A stretch of DNA of 64,000 nt from Rutidosis leptorrhynchoides (GCF_046630445.1 NC_092333.1:709112501-709176500), one strand, 5' to 3'; shown: positions 1 to 10,358, numbered from the stretch's first letter. Notes: generated by a model from the letters alone, not told the origin. Numbers and translations are program-made.

Positions 1-1246
1 AGATGCAGCAGAGGGGCAGGATTCGTTTGGTCTCAATATAATTGAGGACTGTTTGGCTCCAATAACCCGGTCCACGTACAAATCCAACTATTACTACGAA
101 CCAGAAAATTTTGATGTCTATTAATTTAACCACTTAAAATAAATTTTCGTAATTTTAAGAAATTTAGATAAGAAGTAGAATAAAAGTCTATGTCCTAAAA
201 ACTAGAATAGCGAGAAATAAGAAAGAAAAAGAGTTCGTCGAAAAAGGTCGAAAAAGAAAAATGGTTGAAAAATAAAAGGTGACGGAAAAATAAAAGAAAC
301 TTATAAAAACTTAAAAATATTTGACTAACCTAACCTTATTACTACAACTAACTTAAAATTATAATCGCAAATTGATATTACTAATTGGAATGATAATTGA
401 TACATAGGTAAAAGTCGTCTAAAAATATTAAAGCTTACAGGAAAAACTAAATTCCAAATGGAAATAACTTAAAAAGAAACTAAAACTTAAAAAGGCGTCG
501 CAAAATTCTAAAGTACCTAAATCTTAGTCTAAAGAAAAAGCACTTAAGGAATTCTACGGCAAAGCCTAAAAATCTAGGAGTAAAAATAACTATGGCAAAA
601 ACTAAGTTTAAAACTAAATATGAGCTAAAAATACAAATATTACGCTAAAATAATTAAAAAGGGACAAAATATAAAAATATACAAAAAGTTGTAAAAAGTA
701 CAATTTTTATAAAAATATTATTTTTATATTATTTATTTATTAAAACTACTAATTTTATAATTTAATTAAACTAATTAATACTAAATACATAAATTAAATA
801 AAAAGTAAAAGTTAAAATAAAACTAATAATAATAATAATAATAATTAGGGTTAAATAATAATAATAATTAATAATTACCCGTAATTAATGCTGAATTAGG
901 GTTTTGTCGCCTGTCAGAAAATCTCCGCGAGTCGCGGTATTTAAAACACCAAACCCCGCGAGTCGCGGGGTTCCAGTTTTCAACTCTGGATCAGTTTTAA
1001 TTTACGCGTTTTTTTTATTAATATAAATAAAAGATATTTAAATAAAACTTATATTTTTATAAACTAAAATAAAAATAAAGAAACTTATAAAACTTTTAAC
1101 AAACTCTTAAAAATATATAAATTTTTGTTTTTCTTTTTATATTTTTGAATATTTAAAACGTATTTTTATAAAAACAAATTTTAATAAAAATAAACTAAAA
1201 ATCTTTTTTTTTTATATTAGCGTTGCGCTTCCGGCGTTTAAGAAGT
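1..1246 (-). other. Untranslated leader of element D
   Basis: AT-rich, with no long ORF on either strand. It matches the 5' leader of B between its primer site and gag. It contains two GC-rich palindromic boxes (about 926-936 and 955-968), like those in the LTR promoter and upstream of the env-position gene. An (AAT)n tract lies near 827-845. Confidence 0.75.
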
Positions 1247-1264
1247 TCCCCGGCAGCGGCGCCA
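1247..1264 (-). other. Primer binding site of D (tRNA-Asp type)
   Basis: The minus strand reads TGGCGCCGCTGCCGGGGA, one base from the complement of the plant tRNA-Asp 3' end. This primer type is established for the Athila/Tat branch of plant gypsy elements. It lies 8 bases inside the LTR. Confidence 0.85.
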
Positions 1265-1272
1265 AAAATACT

Positions 1273-3267
1273 TGATGTTATGCGAGGGGTATATAAAATA
1301 GTTATTAATTTTAGCAGAGAAATACTATTAAATACGATACAATTTTACACAAGATATTTATTTATTTAGAGAATGGATATACTTAAACCTTGCTACAACA
1401 CTTATAGGCAGTGTACCTAATCGTACAGTAGTGTAGTTTTTAGTAAGTCCGGTTCGTTCCACAGGGAAATCTTTAAACAAAGCTTAACGCTATATTAGTT
1501 TACTTTTATAAAAATACAAATATATATATATAAGTAATATTATTATTATAAAGGGGGGTTTTTACCGTTTAATGACCGGTTTGTCGATTTTAAAACTTTA
1601 GTCGCAGTTAAAACCAAATGTAAAATATTAAAAATAAATACAAGACTTAAATTAAAGCGTAAAGTAAATAACGATAATGAAATTGCGAATAATAAAAGTG
1701 CGATAAAGTAAACTTGCGATAATTAAAGAGTACGATAATTAAAAGTGCAATTAAATACAATAACAATAAAAATGCGATAATTAGAAGTGCAATTAAATAT
1801 AAAATAAAGGAAATTAAATATGAAATAAAAGAATTATGCTTATTTAAACTTCCGTAATCATGATGTTTGACGTGTTGATTTTAGTTTTATGCCCATGGGT
1901 TAATTGTCCTTTGTCCTGGATTATTTAATATGTCCGTCTGGTTTTTGTCCATAACAGTCCATCAGTCATAAATATAAAGTGCGAGTGTCCTCGTCAAATT
2001 ATCCTTATACCCGAAGTTAAATATTCCAACTAATTGGGGATTTAAACTGTAACAAGATTTTAATACTTTGTTTAATAATTACACCAGGATGTCGACTGAG
2101 TGTAACCCAAGGTTTTAATATTTTGTTATCAATTATACCAAGTGTCCTTTGTACATAATTTCACCCCTGTTTTAATTATTCTAGTGGCTATTAATCCATT
2201 CCCGTGTCCGGTTAAATGAACGATTATTCGTACATATAAATACCCCGCCCATCGTGTCCGATCGAGTGTATATGGTAAATTATAGGGACGCCCAATTGTA
2301 AATCTTTATATTAACATTAACAAACTATCATTTAGTTAAACAAATATAAAGCCCATTAATAGCCCATAGTCTAATTTCCACAAGTGTCGTTCTTTTGTCC
2401 AAACCCCAATTATGGTACAAAGGCCAATTACCCAATTTTAGTAATTAGCCCAACATCATGATTACTTCGTTTTAAATAAGCATAATAATAACTTAGCTAC
2501 GAGACATTAATATAAAAAGGTTGAACATAACTTACAATGATTAAAAATAGCGTAGCGTTACACGGACAGAATTTCGACTTACAACCTTACAACATTCGCT
2601 AACATACCCTTATTATTAGAATTATAATTAAAATTAAAATATAAATTATAAATATATATATATATATTTTACGTATGAGGAGAAGAAGAAAAAGATGGAT
2701 GAAAATGATCAGATTTCGGTTTGCTTTATAGGGAGTTTCAAAACTGGGGGCTCCGCGACTCGCGGCCATTTTGGCCTTCAAACTCCGCGAGTCGCGGAGT
2801 TTACTTTTACAGCTCAGAGGAGTTTGGCTCTTTGTTTACCGACGGTTTAAATATAAATATAATATATTAAATAATTATAAGAATTATTTAAATATTATAT
2901 TATATTTATGTGCATAGTTGACTTGTAATTTTTAGTCCGTTGCGTCGATCGTTAAGAGTTGACTCTGGTCCCGGTTCCGGATTTTCGAACGTCCTTGCGT
3001 ACAATTTAATATCTTGTACTTTGCGTTTTGAATCTTGTACTCTTGTAATTTCGAGACGTTTCTTATCAATAATTGGAACCTTTTTGATTGTCTTTTGTAC
3101 TTTTGAGCTTTTTGGTCGTTTGCGTCTTCAATTCGTCGAATCTGTCTTTTGTCTTCACCTTTTATTATTTAAACTAATATCACTTGTAAATAGAACAATT
3201 GCAACTAAAAGCTTGTCTTTCTTGAGGAATAATGCTATGAAATATATGTTCGTTTTTAGCATTATCA
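1273..3267 (-). repeat. 5' LTR of element D (1995 bp)
   Basis: On the minus strand it starts TGATAATGCTAAAAACG at 3267 and ends CATCA at 1273. It has a TATA box (2725-2730, minus), paired GC-rich palindromes just upstream of it (2748-2800), and a conserved block GTAAGGTTGTAAGTCGAAA after the start region. It aligns end to end with the LTRs of A and B. Confidence 0.9.
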
Positions 3268-4473
3268 GATATAAAACACTATTTTTGGGAAGATCCACAT
3301 CTGTTTAAAAGTTGTCCAGATGGAATAATTCGCCAATGTGTATTTGGAGATGAAGCTAGTAAAATTTTAAACCATTGTCACACAGGACCAACAGGAGGGC
3401 ATTATGGGCCTCAACTAACAGCAAGAAAAGTTTATGATGCTGGATTCTATTGGCCTACAATTTACAAAGACGCACACCTTCTTTGCAAATCCTGTGATGC
3501 TTGTCAAAGGGCCGGAAAAATAAGTCAACGTGATGAAATGCCACAAAATGTCATCCAAGTATGTGAAGTATTTGACATTTGGGGTATTGACTTTATGGGT
3601 CCATTTCCAAAATCTCATAATAATCTATATATACTCGTAGCCATTGATTATGTATCTAAATGGGCGGAAGCACAAGCTCTCCCAACTAACGATGCACGAG
3701 TTGTAGTCAACTTTTTAAAACGTCTTTTTGCAAGGTTTGGAACACCGAAAGCTTTAATAAGTGATCGGGGTACTCATTTCTGTAATAATCAACTTGAGAA
3801 AGTTCTTAAAAGATATGGAGTAACTCATAAAATCTCCACCGCATATCATCCACAAACAAGTGGACAAGTTGAAAATACCAACCGAGCTTTAAAACGTATT
3901 CTAGAGAAAACCGTAGGATCAAATCCGAAGGAATGGTCCATTAAATTGGAGGATGCACTCTGGGCTTTTAGAACAGCCTACAAAACTCCAATTGGAACCG
4001 CACCTTTTAGACTTGTTTATGAAAAAGCATGTCATCTTCCAGTAGAAATTGAACACAAAGCATTTTGGGCTTTGAAAACATGTAATCTTGATTTACATGA
4101 AGCCGGACGTCTACGATTAAGTCAACTAAACGAATTAGAAGAATTAAGACATGAAGCATACGAAAATTCGTTAATCTATAAGGAAAGAACGAAGAAATGG
4201 CATGATAAAAGAATCAGAAGTTCAAAAGAATTTAAAGAAGGAGACAGAGTTCTTCTTTTCAATTCACGATTCAAGCTATTTCCTGGAAAATTGAAATCAA
4301 GATGGTCTGGACCATTCATAGTTAAAAGAGTTTTCCCATACGGAACGATAGAATTAATAAATTCAAATGGGATGGAATTTAAAGTTAATGGTCACAGAGT
4401 TAAACATTACATACATGGTCCGATGGAAGTCGACAACGAAGTTAATCACAATTTCGACACCACAGCTAACTAA
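3268..4473 (+). pseudogene. Pol C-terminal part: integrase (5'-truncated by D)
   Basis: Open from the junction to the TAA at 4471-4473. The encoded part begins in the linker after RNase H. The N-terminal zinc domain is complete: [10 protein letters not shown], then CDAC with both cysteines. The catalytic core follows, with [16 protein letters not shown] and QVENTNR supplying the D, D and E residues; the DNA-binding tail ends near [11 protein letters not shown]. Integrase joins element cDNA to the chromosome. It is 96-97% identical in protein to the B copy by eye. Reverse transcriptase, protease and gag are missing, lost to the left of the D junction. A downstream ATG at 3538 would give 311 residues, but it lies inside the integrase and is not a natural start. 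Confidence 0.92.
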
Positions 4474-4645
4474 GTGTGGGGAGAATCAAGTCTTTAAAGG
4501 ATAATATGTATTTCTGTTAGAGTTAGATTGTCTGTTTTCGTGTAGTTCTCGAAAATGGAACCCGAATGGTCTTTCCCTAGCAGACCCTAAAGAACTAGTC
4601 TTCTCCCCCCATTCTGAATTTTTTATTTTTTTAGGTTTTTACAAA
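4474..4645 (+). other. Spacer with PPT-like purine run after pol
   Basis: Right after the pol stop the sequence reads AAGTGTGGGGAGA (4472-4484), close to the motif before the 3' LTR. The same spacer is present in B at 49812-49988 with few changes. A poly-T run lies just before the next ORF. Confidence 0.6.
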
Positions 4646-5044
4646 ATGAAGACTGTCTGTGAACTAAACCATGGTCTAATGCTACACGCTTTGATCACTA
4701 AACGAAATAATGACATACTACCGAGTGAATTAGTATCAGTAATCAGAGAAAGAATGGACGGAGTTAGAAAAGAATCCAGATGCGAAGATAATAAGTTACA
4801 ATTTGGTAAAGGAAAATCAAAATCCGCAGCGAAAAGAAGAGCACGACACCTAGAAAGATGTCACAAATGCGGAAAATGGTCACATGGAGGTAAATGTTCA
4901 AATAATCAAACCTATTCAAATACCGAATTTGTTACTTTATGCAGAGACGGACCGTTCATATGTTTAGAAGAAAAGACACTGAATGCTCGAGGTTACGCCT
5001 ATGTAGCCATGGAAAACCAATTAAACCGACTATCTTATGAATGA
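4646..5044 (+). CDS. Small basic Cys/His ORF between pol and env-position gene (132 aa)
   Basis: Starts at ATG 4646 and ends with TGA at 5042-5044. No function is recognised. The middle is strongly basic (KGKSKSAAKRRARHLER, about residues 54-70). Directly after it comes CHKCGKWSHGGKC, a C-x2-C-x4-H-x3-C cluster one residue short of the classical retroviral zinc knuckle. This suggests nucleic-acid binding or nuclear or nucleolar targeting; that is inference. The B copy has the same length. The two differ at 12 nucleotides excluding the stop, or counting the stop codon 8 silent and 4 replacing changes; only 3 residues differ. That favours a real protein. It may be a separate gene or an exon. 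I know no named family. Confidence 0.72.
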   Translation: MKTVCELNHGLMLHALITKRNNDILPSELVSVIRERMDGVRKESRCEDNKLQFGKGKSKSAAKRRARHLERCHKCGKWSHGGKCSNNQTYSNTEFVTLCRDGPFICLEEKTLNARGYAYVAMENQLNRLSYE

Positions 5045-6247
5045 GATAGATCATATAACTAAGAAATCTATTTCACAGGTATGTTTGTACAGTTTTTATT
5101 TTATTTATTTTTATTTTTAAACCTTTTGATGATAAACGCTAATTTGTTCGCTATAAAGTATTAAATTGGTATTAAATAAAATTAGGTTTGGCGACCGAAA
5201 TTATTGATATCATTCAAAAATTTATTACATCACTGCGAAATTTAACGTTTATTCTTAAGGTATAAATATCTTTAAACAATCAACCCAAAATATTTCAAAA
5301 ATTCGTCATGAGTTAAATTAGGTCTTGGAACCGAAATTACTTTACCGAAAAGAGGGGCGCATATTTTTGATAATATTTGATTGATTAAAGTGGGATAAAA
5401 AATCCAAAAAGATTTTTAATTTTATTTTTACCATGTTTTTAAAATTAATATATAAATCTTAAATTAATATTGTAAACTTTGTAAAAACAATATTTTTAAA
5501 ATTGTAAATATTTGAAAAATTAATATAAGTTTGGTGTGAATTTATAATATGAATTTTTAAATTAAGTTTGGTGTTAATTTTTAATTTTTAAAATATGAAT
5601 TTTTTAATTTTATGCATTTTAAATTTTAAGTTTGGTGCGAACTTTTAATATTAATTTTGAATTTTATATTTAAATTGTGTGAATTTAAAAATAAAAATTT
5701 ACTTTATCTCATTAAGTTAAAAATATGATTTTTAAAATTCGTCGTAAGTTGAAGACTAGGTCTTTGAACCGAAATTGCTTTACCCGAGGGAGGGACGAGA
5801 ACTTTTATTATCATTATTTTTAATCTTATTGAATTAAAGTATGCCAAAAACATTAAAAAAACCAAAAATCTTAGCTTTTAAAACAATCGCTACAAAAAGA
5901 CAAATTTTAAAATTTTGTCGAAGGACGGACTAGGACATCGATCCGAAACGACCTCGTCCTAAATAACAAGGGAAACAAAATTTTAAAATTAAGTACTTAA
6001 TTGTTTTATAAGTTAATGATTATAAAAAAAAAAAAAAATAGCAAACTCCGCGACTCACGGAGTTTGAAGGCTTAAATGCCGCGAGTCGCGGGATGACCGG
6101 AAATCAGAAAAAAATAAAGAGCTGGAACAGATCAGTCCCAACCCACAAAACACACAAATACTGCGAACATAAACACGCAAAAACCCGAAAAATACACCCC
6201 AAAATCACAATTTTTAACCGTTAATCACCAAATTTTTTACTAAAATC
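5045..6247 (+). other. Noncoding region between Cys/His ORF and env exon 1
   Basis: No supported ORF. It holds four copies of a recurring block centred on ACCGAAATT (about 5182-5207, 5317-5360, 5754-5800 and a diverged one at 5927-5960), a degenerate tandem AAGTTTGGTGTGAATTT repeat (about 5526-5650), a short poly-A (about 6026-6040) and a pair of GC-rich palindromes (6050-6096). The B copy is colinear. Confidence 0.7.
6050..6096 (+). promoter_or_regulatory. Paired GC-rich palindromes upstream of env-position exon 1
   Basis: ACTCCGCGACTCACGGAGTT is followed about 15 bases later by GCCGCGAGTCGCGG. The same pair, in the same spacing, lies just upstream of the TATA box in the LTR of this family and again in the leader. 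The position 150 bases before exon 1 of the env-position gene would suit an internal promoter or RNA structure. Regulatory function is inference. Confidence 0.45.
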
Positions 6248-8273
6248 ATGTTGAGAAGGATGCTATCTAGGAATTACTCAAGAAAAACGGTAAATTTCTA
6301 CACCTAAACACCATTTAATCCGAAATTTGGTGTTCTTGAGCAATTTTTTCCCCAATTTGATTTTGATGCTTTTTAGTGTAATTATGCTTAAATTGTTTAT
6401 GTATTATGCTTGTATAACCTAGATTGATGCTATTTAACATGATTAGAAGCCTTAAACTTCAAAATTTGAGTAATCTAGGGTTTGTGTTCTTGAGCAAATT
6501 TGGGGCTTTTTGATATAAACAGGTTATGGCCGATTTTTGTCATGAATTGTTGCTAAATTAAGTAGTGTAACATGTTTAGGTAGTTAAATGATCCAAACTT
6601 TGAGCCTAAACATGATTTTGAGAATTAAAGTGGACTTTTTCAAAGTCTAAAATTCATGAACTTGATTTTTGAAAGATAATGCCATTTGAAACTTGTTTAA
6701 TTGCTAGTAATGATTATTTTGACATGTTATTTGAGTTGAATGCTTAAGAACTTGGCGAACATTTTCGTATATGCTTATTTGAAAAAGTGTAGATTTGATG
6801 AAAATGTGAAAATGAGCTTAAGTTTGATATAAATTGATCATGTCATTGTAATTATTTTGATTGATGATTTTGCTGACACTAATGCATATTTGGATGCACA
6901 AAAATTGTGTTTGATGTGTTTTGCAGACTGAAAGGGGTGAATCTTCATCCCAAGCTCGCAATGCTCCTGCTGAGAATGCGGAACAACAGGAGGTGGATAA
7001 CTACTACAAGCAGGATATACCGCATCCAGTCATGACCTTTTCTGATATGCACTTGGAAGAGTTGCACCCGAACCTGAGATTTGACAGACTTTGGATAGAT
7101 TATCCAAAATATCAAAGGGGTTTGCATACTCTTCATTCTAAGGTTGTTGAGGTACCAAGGGTCATAGAATGGGGACCCTTAGAAGCTGTAGAATTGACCG
7201 GGCCAATTAGGGAATTACTTGTACAGAGGTATGGTAATTCTACTTTTAATGACTGGGTACGTTTATTCACCATGCGTAGACCTGTATATAAAGTATGGTG
7301 TGAAGAATTGTTGTGTAGTATAGAGTTGAATGATCGGGTAGCTAGTTTAACCGATCGTTCTTTTATTAGATTTTTGTTAGGCGGTTCGATGCGCCACATG
7401 TCTTTACTAGACATGGCTCAGGCTTTACGTATATATACGCCTGAGGAGTTAGCATCTGCTGATTGTAGAGGGTTGATACTAAACGGTATAAAGATAGATG
7501 AAAATTTTGATACACACGGTGTGTGGAGTCAAATGACAAGCCATCACCGTTTCAAAGGGGGAAATTACTCTTATTTGGACATAGATAGAGCTGAATTAAG
7601 AGTAATTCATAGGTTTTTAGCTAATTCGATTACACAAAGGGGTAAGAACAAGGAAAAAGTAAATGAACAGGATTTGTTTTACCATATGTGTATTCGAGAC
7701 CCACAAAGCGCTGTAAGTATACCATATTGTGTGGGTTATTATTTATCAGCTATGGTTAGGGGGATGAGACCGCATAGCATAATAGGAGGTGGTATTTTTA
7801 TTACTTTGATTGCTGAATATCTCGGTGTGGATATAAGTCGGGGGGGATTATTAGTGGAAGAACCAGAACCCCGCGATACTATAGGTTTAAATGTATACCA
7901 TGGTGCGAAAGTTTTGAAGAGGCGAAATAACGCTGCAGTACCATACCATGGTAGACATCCACAGGTTGAGAGAAACCAACAGCAAGGTAATGTAGGAGGG
8001 GGGAATGAGATGCAAGAAATGCAAAGGTTTATAGCTTCTCAGGAGTACGAAAATGCTAGACAGAGAGCATTTGAAGATTGGCAAGTTCATCAGAACCAAA
8101 TCATAGCTCATTGCCAACATATAGGTAGAAACTATATTCCTACACCGAAACCCATCTTCCCTCCCTGGTCTATAGAGATGCAGCCACCGTATCCTACGTA
8201 TAACCCTGCCGAAGCATTCTATAGCACCTATGGTTATCCCTGGAACCCCTATTGGTATCAATATCATCCCTAG
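6248..8273 (+). CDS. Spliced env-position gene (Athila ORF-1-like), two exons
   Basis: Exon 1 is 6248-6289 (ATG plus 13 codons, arginine-rich); exon 2 is 6927-8273. The long frame of exon 2 has no ATG at its head and opens exactly at a TTTTGCAG acceptor, while exon 1 ends at a GTAAAT donor in the same phase; that decides the start. Exon 2 gives about 448 residues. Blocks such as PNLRFDRLWIDYPKYQ, LLGGSMRHMSLLDMAQALRI and YCVGYYLSAMVRGMRPH look like the Athila ORF-1 family, found downstream of integrase where retroviruses carry env; I see no convincing signal peptide or membrane span. The C-terminus is rich in P, Y, N and Q. The frame is intact here; the B copy has one frameshift. Differences between copies are mainly silent. 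Function is unknown in the family. Confidence 0.8.
6290..6926 (+). other. Intron of the env-position gene (637 bp)
   Basis: Donor ACG|GTAAAT at 6290, acceptor TTTTGCAG at 6926, with a branch-like GCTGACACTAAT about 45-55 bases upstream of the acceptor. It is AT-rich and T-rich with stops in all frames. The B copy has the same boundaries and also measures 637 bp (51666-52302). Splicing is predicted, not shown. Confidence 0.75.
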
Positions 8274-10342
8274 TTTACTTATTATATTTTTTATTTTTAT
8301 TTTGTAATTTGTAATGATTGATACGTTTAATACTTTTGTTAATATTGTAATAGTTTTTATAATTGTCTAACTTTTATTCTTAGATTTTAATAATTTTTGA
8401 ATGTGGGGTAATATACCAAACTTCAAAAATATGTATATATGTTTGCAGTTTATCTTATGTACACAACAGGGTAAAACAACGCATTTTCAAAGACTGGCAT
8501 TAAGTTCAGCAAAAGCAACTAATTTTGACGACAAGATGCAAAATATATGTGAAATAACAACAAGACGGAATGAACAAATGATATGCACCATTTATCATTC
8601 AGCAAACAAACGCCAATATATTTGGAAACTTTGGTAAAAATTTAATCATTTTCACACAAATCACCCTCAATAATTTGAATTATTACTGATTTCTTGCAAA
8701 TGAGGGCATTGCAAGATCTTAAGTGTGGGAAGGGGTTAAATCCTTTCGGATTTTAAAATTTTTATCTTAAACACTTGGTTACCATTAAAAATACTAGTAA
8801 AGCAGTAGTTGTATTAGAATCTAGTGCTCTCTGATAATAAAGAACAGCCCTAGTCTTATATACTGACTACCCATGTCTAGTAAAATTTTTCAAAATTTTT
8901 AATTAAATGAACTCAAAATCATGTTTATACATATTTATGAACGATAAAACTAGGTTTTAACACCGAAATTATTGTTACCTCGGAAAGGACATAAATTGAG
9001 AAACAAACCAAAATGTTAAAATTCATTTAAAATGGAATAGAGGACGATAAAAAGGAAAATAAAAGCCAAGTGTGGGAAAATTTACCAAGTTATCTTAAAC
9101 ATATGTCACATATATCTGTAACAAATAACTGAAAATACTTTTGCTTTGGACTAAACTAAACTGTTTTACCCGATGAAAGAAAAGAAGAGATGGATCTACA
9201 CGATGAATCAATTCCATCATTAAAAGGAAGTAAAGTCTTCCGAAAAAGAAACGCGCTTCTTGATTTAGGTCATGAAGTTGTCGTCCAGACCAGCTGTAGG
9301 TTGACGAAAAATCTAGAAAAGTCATCACTAAAATCAGCAGGAAATCCACGGACCTCAGCATTAAACAGGGTCGCCAAGTGGTCAGATTTATCCTAACCAT
9401 GAGAAGGATTTATCTTGTACGATGGGGGGGCACCATGCAAATTAGCTGGATAAGACTAATGAATCAGATCCCCAGAAAGGATAATCTCCTTAAAGATTAA
9501 AAATCAGTTTTTAAGACTGATATTACTCAATCCTTGAGATTGACCTTAAAGATTGAGAATTACAAACTCATGGAATTCAATGATATCTAAACTCGAGCTT
9601 GAACGAGAAAATATTTTATTCAAAAATTACAAACCGATTTGTTTTCTGAAAACCCTATTTTCAATGCGTTCATTACCATTGAACGTAAAATCCTAGGAAT
9701 TCACCTGGAATTTATTAGGTCACCTGAACCAAATCGGGTGTCAACCGTAAGAACGGTGGTTGCATAGTGGTCAAAGACAGGACCTTGTGCCATACCGAAA
9801 AATTATAAGGGTGAGCTTTACTATTGCTCCTACCAAAGATAGTAATTGCGTCCGACACGTTATAGACCATAATTAAAAGCATGTCAGGGGACATTGCCTT
9901 AACAGTTGCTTGTTCAACGCTTTCCTTTACAACCGGACGGTAGTTTACCGAAAGGTAATATACGGGACAAGTGAACTGGACGTGTTGCTTTCCAAATACA
10001 AGGTTAGCAAGTGGGTGACACAAAACCATAAGTTTTGAGCTAAAATTTTCAAATCTAAAACCCACCAAACCCACAAAAATATTTTGCAAACACCGGTAAA
10101 GGGTTATTCTGTAAAACTTATCTAGGGTAAAAACTAGATTTAATTTTCAAAACATCAAATGTTTTCATAAAGATCCAATTTCCTTAATGGATCTAAATTT
10201 TTATAGTCATGTGGGACTGTAAACCATATCGTTACTACCATTGTTTATACCGCCGTATAGAAATCACTGATGTACAAAGTGTGAAGAATAAAGAAGTGAT
10301 TCTAGTATTGCAAGACGATATTGCTTGAGGACAAGCAACGCT
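8274..10342 (+). other. 3' untranslated region of element A
   Basis: Follows the env-position stop and is colinear with B 53649-55623. It contains two more PPT-like AAGTGTGGGA runs (8721 and 9069), another copy of the ACCGAAATT block (8949-9000) and a few short ORFs (for example 8401-8637 and 9190-9396) that do not show a silent-change excess against B. A 76-bp segment at about 9390-9466 is bounded by TCAGAT repeats and is absent from B. Confidence 0.7.
9190..9396 (+). CDS. Short ORF in the 3' region (68 aa), doubtful
   Basis: ATG at 9190, basic product starting MDLHDESIPSLKGSKVFRKR. B has a matching 70-residue frame at 54555-54767. The overlap is nearly identical in DNA (about 5 differences over 200 bases), but four of the five change an amino acid. 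It may be conserved for RNA or structural reasons rather than protein. No family is recognised and no start context stands out. Confidence 0.25.
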   Translation: MDLHDESIPSLKGSKVFRKRNALLDLGHEVVVQTSCRLTKNLEKSSLKSAGNPRTSALNRVAKWSDLS

Positions 10343-10358
10343 CAAGTGTGGAAATATT
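10343..10358 (+). other. Polypurine tract region of A
   Basis: CAAGTGTGGAAATATT directly precedes the 3' LTR and would prime plus-strand DNA synthesis. Just upstream, GCTTGAGGACAAGC can fold as a short hairpin. The B equivalent is 55624-55639. Confidence 0.7.

Larger units (their letters stand above)
1..3267 (-). mobile_element. Element D: Athila-type Ty3/gypsy retrotransposon, 5' part only
   Basis: Read on the minus strand this is a complete 5' LTR, a primer binding site and about 1.25 kb of leader, running off the left edge. It aligns throughout with the 5' LTR and leader of element B (40825-44124). For example, bases 1-48 are the reverse complement of the block near 44077-44124. Its outer LTR end (3267) touches the pol of element A directly, at a point where A's frame is otherwise intact. 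The simplest reading is that D inserted into A in opposite orientation, so A's missing 5' half lies left of the window. No coding sequence of D is visible. Confidence 0.88.
3268..10358 (+). mobile_element. Element A: Athila-type retrotransposon, internal 3' half
   Basis: Colinear with element B from B position 48608 to its 3' LTR: end of pol, small Cys/His ORF, spliced env-position gene, long 3' untranslated part. The left end is the D insertion point. The 3' LTR starts at 10359, is interrupted by element C and resumes at 24050. All three reading frames downstream of the break (integrase, Cys/His ORF, env-position ORF) are open, so A is better preserved over this interval than B. Confidence 0.9.

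Noticed and set aside
2940..3308. 122-aa ORF, and its relatives on the minus strand at 10342-10686, 40688-41152 and 55623-55967
   Set aside because: They all lie antisense to the start of the Athila LTR. They repeat only because the LTR is repeated.
8401..8637. 78-aa ORF after the env-position gene, with an 89-aa relative at 53767-54036
   Set aside because: Frames diverge at the C-terminus through an indel, most differences replace residues, and there is no recognisable motif. Treated as 3' untranslated sequence.
9715..10089. Antisense ORF of 124 aa in A with a 116-aa match in B (55021-55371), a possible antisense accessory gene
   Set aside because: Open in both copies and protein-like in look, but nearly all base differences between the copies change the amino acid and only one or two are silent, so there is no sign of coding constraint.
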